Shown in pieces: positions 49,301-54,638 of a stretch of 54,638 nucleotides of DNA (positions are counted from its first letter, which is position 1; every line of letters starts with the position of its first letter). The stretch is from assembly GCA_001939945.1 (NCBI GenBank), contig MOEB01000029.1, positions 1 through 54,638 of the forward strand. Reading direction: 5' to 3'. The notes under the pieces were generated by a model. The model had not been told where the DNA came from. It worked only from the letters and a program-made list of their open reading frames with translations, and made no database searches. The DNA is from Aerophototrophica crusticola. GTDB lineage: Bacteria > Pseudomonadota > Alphaproteobacteria > Azospirillales > Azospirillaceae. Made by a program: the position numbers and the translations under genes.

Positions 49301-52049
49301 CGAACGCCCGGTTGCCCACCTGGTCATGGTTCTGCAGGAAGGCCACAAAGGCGCCGGGGGGCAGGTGGGCGCTCGGCTCCCCCCGGGCGTGGCCCCGGTA
49401 CTCCATCACCTCGCCCTGGAAGGCGAAGCCCTCCGCCAGGGCGCGGGCCAGCATGCCCACCTTGCCGGCATACTCCCCATAGTACCCGGCGGACTCCCCC
49501 GACGCCGCCACGTGCAGCCCGTGGTGCACGTCATCGTTCCACTGGGCGGTGTAGTGCACCGGCTTGCCGTGGCCGTCGCGCCCCAGCCGGGCGGCCTGGT
49601 TCTCCTCGTTCTCCAGCACCAGGTGCACCGGCCGGTCACCGGCCAGGGCGCGGGCCCGTTCCGCCAACTCGTCCAGCAAATGCTTGGCGCTGTCGTCCTG
49701 GATGGCGTGGACGGCGTCCAGCCGCAGGCCGTCCAGGTTGAACTCCTCGATCCAGTACACGGCGTTGTGGATGATGAACTCCCGCACCACCTCCCCGCCC
49801 TTGTCGTCGAAGTTCACGGCGGCGCCCCAGGGGGTCTTGTGCTTGTCCGTGAAGATCTGCGGGGCATAGAGGGGCAGGTAGTTCCCCTCCGGCCCGAAGT
49901 GGTTGTAGACCACGTCCAGCATGACCATCAGGCCGCGGGCATGGGCCGCGTCCACGAAGGCCTTGAAATCCTCCGGCCTTCCATAGGCGCTGTCGGGGGC
50001 ATAGGGCATCACCCCGTCATAGCCCCAGTTGCGGGTGCCTGGGAAATCCGCCACCGGCATCACCTGGACCACCGTGACGCCCAGCGACTTCAAATGGTCC
50101 AGCTTTGAGATGGCCGCGCGGAAGGTACCCTCCGGCGTGAAGGCGCCCACATGCAGCTCATACACCACCGCCTCTTCCCAGGGGCGGCCCTTCCAGCCCA
50201 CGGTCTTCCAGCGGTAGGCGCCGGGGTCCACCACCTCGCTGGGCCCGTGCACGTCCTGCGGCTGGTGGCGGGAGGCCGGGTCCGGCACCTTCATCCCGTC
50301 CGGCAGCACGAACCGGTAGCGGGAGCCGGCGCCCGCCTCTGACGTGACCAGCTCATGCCAGCCGCCCTCGCCGGCTTGCATCTCCAGCGGCTCCGGCCTT
50401 CCCTCCAGCTCCAGCTTTATGGCGCCGTGTGCCGGGGCCCAGAGGCGGAAGCGCACCTGGCCGTCGGCCTGGAGCTCCGCCCCGAAAGGCATGGCGTGGG
50501 CGCGGGCGTCCGCCGGTGGGGCCTGCGGCTTGGCGGCGATGCCCGGCTCCTGCTCGTCCAGGATGGCCAGCACCCCTGCCAGGGGGATGTCCACCCAGTC
50601 CGGCCGGTTGGCCAGCTCGTAGGCCACCTCGTACAGCGCCTTCTCCAGCATGAAGAAGCGCACCAGCCGCACCGTGTCGGCTGCGTCGGCAGCGCAGCCC
50701 GGGCAGCCCTCCGACGCCTTCAGGTAGGCTTGCAGGAAGGCCTGCGACGCCTCCCCCGCCCACTGGCCCAGGCGGGACTCCAGGGCCGGGTCGCCCTTGC
50801 CCCGGGCGGCCACCGCCGCCGCATAGGCGAAACTGCGCAGCATGCCCGCCACGTCGCGCAGGGGGCTGTGCTTGGCCCGGCGGGCGGAGAGGGGGCGCAG
50901 CGGCTCCCCCTCGAAGTCCACGATCACGGCGTCGTCGCCGCTGACCAGAACCTGGCCTAGGTGGTAGTCGCCATGGTGCCGCGTCTTGGCCACGCTGGCC
51001 GCCGCAGGCAGTAGGCTGTCCAGCCGCGCCATCAGCTCCGCCTGGCGGGATTGCAGCCGCTCCGCCAGGGCGCGCCCTTGGCCGGACAGGTCCTTGGCCC
51101 CCCATTCCAGCCCTTCCAGCGCCTGCCGCGCCATGGCTCGGGCGGCCTCCGCCCAGCCCTCCATGTCCTCCGCGTCCACCGCCTCCGGGAAGAAGTCCGG
51201 GTCCTCCGTGTCCTTGGCAAGGGCCCGGTGCATCTCCGCCGTCCGCGTGCCCAGGGTGGACAGCCAGGCCAGCGTGTCCTCACCCTTTTCCAACCGGCCC
51301 AGCACCCAGGACCAGCCGTCGCCCTGGTTGGGGACGAAGCCCTGGAGCACGCCCAGGGTGGCCGCCCTGCCACCGGCATCGGCTTCCGGGGCCAGGTCGA
51401 GCCAGCCCAGCAGGGGCGGGATGTTGGGGAAACGCGCCTCCTCCGTCAGGAAGCGGCCCATCTCCAGCTCCGGGTGGGTGCCTTGTTCCAGCTTGCGGAA
51501 GACCTTCAGGATGGCGCCCTCGCCGATGCGCAGCGACGTGTTGGACTGCTCCGCCGTGCCGCGGCGGACATGGGAGGCGGGGCCGATGCCCGCGTCAGCC
51601 ATGGCCTGGGTGTGGCCGGGGCGCAGGCCCTCGGCGGTCGCCTCCCCGGCCCCGGCCATCAGCCGCACCAGGGCCTGGACCACGGCGTCGGAGGCAAAGC
51701 CGTCCACCAGCAGCCCGTCAGCCGGGTGGGACTTGGACAGGATGGCCGGATGGTCGTCCGGCAGGGTGCCCTTGGGCAGCAGCGCCAGCGGCACCAGCAC
51801 CCGCATGGGCGCCCGGCCGGGTGGTTCCACGGTCCAGACGGCCAGGGTGGCGGGGTGCGGCACGCCCGGCAGCGGCACCAGCCGCTCCAGGCCCACGGAA
51901 GGTGTGCCGGCGTCCTTGGCGCCGTACCAGCGCTGTTCCAGCAGGAAGCGGGGCAAAGCCATCTCCACCAGCCGCTCCAGCCCGGCCTCCGTGGGCCAGC
52001 GTGCGGGGTCGGAAGACGGCTGCGAGGCCGACGGGGTCGGAAGGGCCAT
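46317..52049 (-). CDS. Fused maltokinase / malto-oligosyltrehalose trehalohydrolase (TreZ) / 4-alpha-glucanotransferase (MalQ)
   Basis: One uninterrupted 1910-residue frame. Residues 1 to about 505 are maltokinase-like (PRFLLEQRWYGAKD, AEQSNTSLRIGEGAILKVFR, HHGDYHLGQVLV, VIVDFEGEP), which makes maltose-1-phosphate. Residues about 520-1105 are TreZ (VVYELHVGAFTPEG, NLDGLRLDAVHAI with nucleophile Asp, LVLENEEN, FLQNHDQVGNRAFGD), which releases trehalose. Residues about 1128-1910 are MalQ (LWGVSAQLYLLRSENDWGIG, GLRIDHVMALQHLYWVP, VVGEDLGTVPPGF, GSHDMATLRGWW), which rearranges maltodextrins. All catalytic motifs are intact. An 87-bp palindromic repeat is translated in frame near 1297-1326 in the MalQ part. 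These activities are normally separate proteins. treY follows with an 8-bp overlap. Confidence 0.9.
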   Translation of the reverse strand: MALPTPSASQPSSDPARWPTEAGLERLVEMALPRFLLEQRWYGAKDAGTPSVGLERLVPLPGVPHPATLAVWTVEPPGRAPMRVLVPLALLPKGTLPDDHPAILSKSHPADGLLVDGFASDAVVQALVRLMAGAGEATAEGLRPGHTQAMADAGIGPASHVRRGTAEQSNTSLRIGEGAILKVFRKLEQGTHPELEMGRFLTEEARFPNIPPLLGWLDLAPEADAGGRAATLGVLQGFVPNQGDGWSWVLGRLEKGEDTLAWLSTLGTRTAEMHRALAKDTEDPDFFPEAVDAEDMEGWAEAARAMARQALEGLEWGAKDLSGQGRALAERLQSRQAELMARLDSLLPAAASVAKTRHHGDYHLGQVLVSGDDAVIVDFEGEPLRPLSARRAKHSPLRDVAGMLRSFAYAAAVAARGKGDPALESRLGQWAGEASQAFLQAYLKASEGCPGCAADAADTVRLVRFFMLEKALYEVAYELANRPDWVDIPLAGVLAILDEQEPGIAAKPQAPPADARAHAMPFGAELQADGQVRFRLWAPAHGAIKLELEGRPEPLEMQAGEGGWHELVTSEAGAGSRYRFVLPDGMKVPDPASRHQPQDVHGPSEVVDPGAYRWKTVGWKGRPWEEAVVYELHVGAFTPEGTFRAAISKLDHLKSLGVTVVQVMPVADFPGTRNWGYDGVMPYAPDSAYGRPEDFKAFVDAAHARGLMVMLDVVYNHFGPEGNYLPLYAPQIFTDKHKTPWGAAVNFDDKGGEVVREFIIHNAVYWIEEFNLDGLRLDAVHAIQDDSAKHLLDELAERARALAGDRPVHLVLENEENQAARLGRDGHGKPVHYTAQWNDDVHHGLHVAASGESAGYYGEYAGKVGMLARALAEGFAFQGEVMEYRGHARGEPSAHLPPGAFVAFLQNHDQVGNRAFGDRITEKNPAEAVRAVASLYLLSPQVPMLFMGEEWGASTPFPFFADFGPDLADAVREGRRKEFARFPEFQDPAARERIPDPTADSTFASAKLRWDEREREPHAGWLDWYRRALAVRRERLVPLLAGIGGGAGSHEVVGTSGIVVRWDLGGGKTLAVAANLSAEPAAGFPEAAGEVLWAEGEAGADGRLGPWAVRWTLGDGGPGGGTKKAQETALDRLAARAGIEASYDNARGEPVQTSPETQRALLAAMGHDVADEGAAAAALEALERRDWGRPLPPVAVIRRGVEPTVALTLPAASGEVSWRVELEDGGERSGTAPFPTLALDEAWDLDGQSLERRKLPLPGDLPDGYHRLVILGISTGDTAGGAAARGGEAPNPSPPASPAKAGVHGSFAGQQQGSGQKQWTPAFAGEAQQSHEDEGQRQGKSVATMPLIVSPGRCWLPPSLEHGKRLWGVSAQLYLLRSENDWGIGDFSDLARLAEITGSQGADVIGLNPLHALFPDNPEHASPYSPASRLLLNVLNIDVTALPEFAACDEAQMLARDAEFKQRLAQAREAGLVDYTAVADLKMQALGVLFHACQSSADPARWQAFQAFRQERGEPLERACLFLALRQSFADQGKPDWRQWPEGYRDPDGPDTRAFLRDHGRKVEFMAWLQWLADGQLAAAAQAARDQGMEVGLYRDLAVGADSAGAETWANPKAVVAGASVGAPPDIFNPAGQDWGLPPFNPEALREEGYRSFIELLRANMRHAGGLRIDHVMALQHLYWVPQGASPKDGAYVAYPLDDMVGILALESQRNRCLVVGEDLGTVPPGFREKMADANVLSYRVLYFEQDAEKGPYKAPGEYPALSLATIGSHDMATLRGWWAGSDVDLKASLDQLPGEGEVEKQKALRDRDRACLLAALRAEGLLPADGEPDEEAVSLAAHTFLARSSAGLLVVQVDDLTDEADPVNVPGTSTEHPNWRRRQSLTLEQMAAHPRFAALCRAVAAAREETPHG
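48074..48160. repeat. Palindromic element inserted in frame in the MalQ coding region
   Basis: Bases 48074-48096 and 48138-48160 are perfect 23-base inverted repeats separated by 41 bp. The core with GCGAAGGCGGGGGTCC is of a REP type common in the intergenic DNA of many alphaproteobacteria. The element is 87 bp, exactly 29 codons, and contributes no stop. It encodes Pro/Ala/Gly-rich peptide just before the conserved MalQ barrel. Confidence 0.85.
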
Positions 52050-52174
52050 GGGGATAGGTCCGGGCTAGGGGACAGCCAGCAGCCAACAGCCCAGGGAACA
52101 TGCCTGTTCCGGCGGATATCAGGGGAAACTGGTGGAAGTTGTGCGCCGCGATAAAGGGCGGGGAGGACAGAGGG

Positions 52175-52199
52175 CGTGTTTACGCTTCTCGTAAACACG
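52175..52199. promoter_or_regulatory. Inverted repeat upstream of the trehalose/maltodextrin operon
   Basis: CGTGTTTACG at 52175-52184 and CGTAAACACG at 52190-52199 are perfect 10-bp arms around a 5-base centre, 126 bp upstream of the Mak-TreZ-MalQ start. Its AT-rich arms stand out in the 270-bp gap. It could be an operator for a sugar-responsive regulator or a stem. A further hairpin, with AGGCCTG/CAGGCCT arms at 52289-52320, overlaps the helicase stop and may be its terminator. Confidence 0.45.
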
Positions 52200-52318
52200 A
52201 TCCGGCGGCGACCGCCGCCGTGCGGGCTCGTGGCCACGTAAGCCAAGCCGCGGATGGGGCGCCCGCGCCCTGAGGAGAACGAACGATCAGGCCTGGTCCC
52301 TGTCTGCTGGAAACAGGC

Positions 52319-54544
<2,226 letters not shown>

Positions 54545-54572
54545 GGGATGTCCAACAGGGCAGGGAAGGGGA

Positions 54573-54588
54573 TGGAACCATGGTTCCA
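54573..54588. promoter_or_regulatory. 16-bp perfect palindrome upstream of the helicase gene
   Basis: Bases 54573-54588 are a perfect palindrome centred on CCATGG, 29 bp before the helicase ATG. Its place within the likely promoter or 5' leader suggests a protein-binding site or a small stem. Nothing further can be read from it. Confidence 0.35.
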
Positions 54589-54598
54589 GGCAAAAGCG

Positions 54599-54638
54599 AA
54601 AGGCCGCCGGTGCGGTATCCCGCGACCGGCGGCCTTTT
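54599..54638. terminator. Strong intrinsic terminator at the right edge
   Basis: AAAGGCCGCCGGT near 54599-54611 pairs with ACCGGCGGCCTTT near 54625-54637, with an inner GCGG/CCGC stem, and ends in TTTT on the plus strand with a broken T run on the minus strand. It lies upstream of the helicase gene, so it probably ends a gene beyond the window. Confidence 0.85.

Overview
The window is about 54.6 kb of very GC-rich DNA with the dense coding, GC-rich third codon positions and long antisense shadow frames typical of that base composition. The gene content points to a free-living, polysaccharide-producing alphaproteobacterium, perhaps Azospirillaceae/Rhodospirillaceae: a Suv3-type RNA helicase, a Wzm/Wzt export system, cyanophycin metabolism, TreY/TreZ trehalose synthesis and REP-like palindromes. 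No taxonomic marker gene is present, so this placement is inference.

Layout. 1-3.7 kb: the 3' end of an unrecognised gene, a metallophosphoesterase and a secreted GH15 glucoamylase. 4.0-20.3 kb: a surface-glycan region. It holds an ABC-2 polysaccharide exporter (permease, and ATPase with a C-terminal glycan-recognition domain), a 1069-residue methyltransferase/coiled-coil/double-GT2 protein, a HAD-type protein, a polyprenyl-phosphate-sugar-synthase-like GT2 with a DUF2304 partner, a small SMR-like transporter, a methyltransferase, a large polytopic membrane protein, and a minus-strand operon (HAD-UbiA, DprE1-like, DprE2-like) that looks like a full route to a polyprenyl-phosphate pentose such as decaprenyl-phosphoryl-arabinose. 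20.5-26.9 kb: a 52-residue membrane protein, then a cyanophycin locus made of a tandem-duplicated cyanophycinase and cyanophycin synthetase, separated by an AT-rich island with a small membrane protein, a truncated HicB-like gene and an inverted pair of REP palindromes.

27.1-33.4 kb: a sulfotransferase whose 3' end overlaps a convergent lipoprotein, a multi-PAS histidine kinase, and a divergent pair of citrate-synthase-family genes, one with an N-terminal helix-turn-helix. 33.5-43.5 kb: a di-haem cytochrome c lipoprotein, a beta-carbonic anhydrase, a TetR repressor divergent from an RND efflux pair, and a TPR/O-GlcNAc-transferase-like (GT41) protein. 43.5-52.0 kb: a trehalose/maltodextrin operon in which maltokinase, TreZ and MalQ are one 1910-residue reading frame, followed by treY. 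52.3-54.5 kb: the Suv3-like helicase. The window closes with a strong intrinsic terminator.

The most unusual points are: (1) the methyltransferase-coiled-coil-GT2-GT2 protein beside Wzm/Wzt, which resembles a fused version of the WbdD terminator/ruler and WbdA polymerase logic; (2) the double cyanophycinase whose second half lacks the catalytic histidine; (3) the Mak-TreZ-MalQ fusion carrying an in-frame palindromic repeat; and (4) the arabinose-donor-like pathway in a probable Gram-negative. All identifications come from reading motifs and protein architecture; no database search was run.
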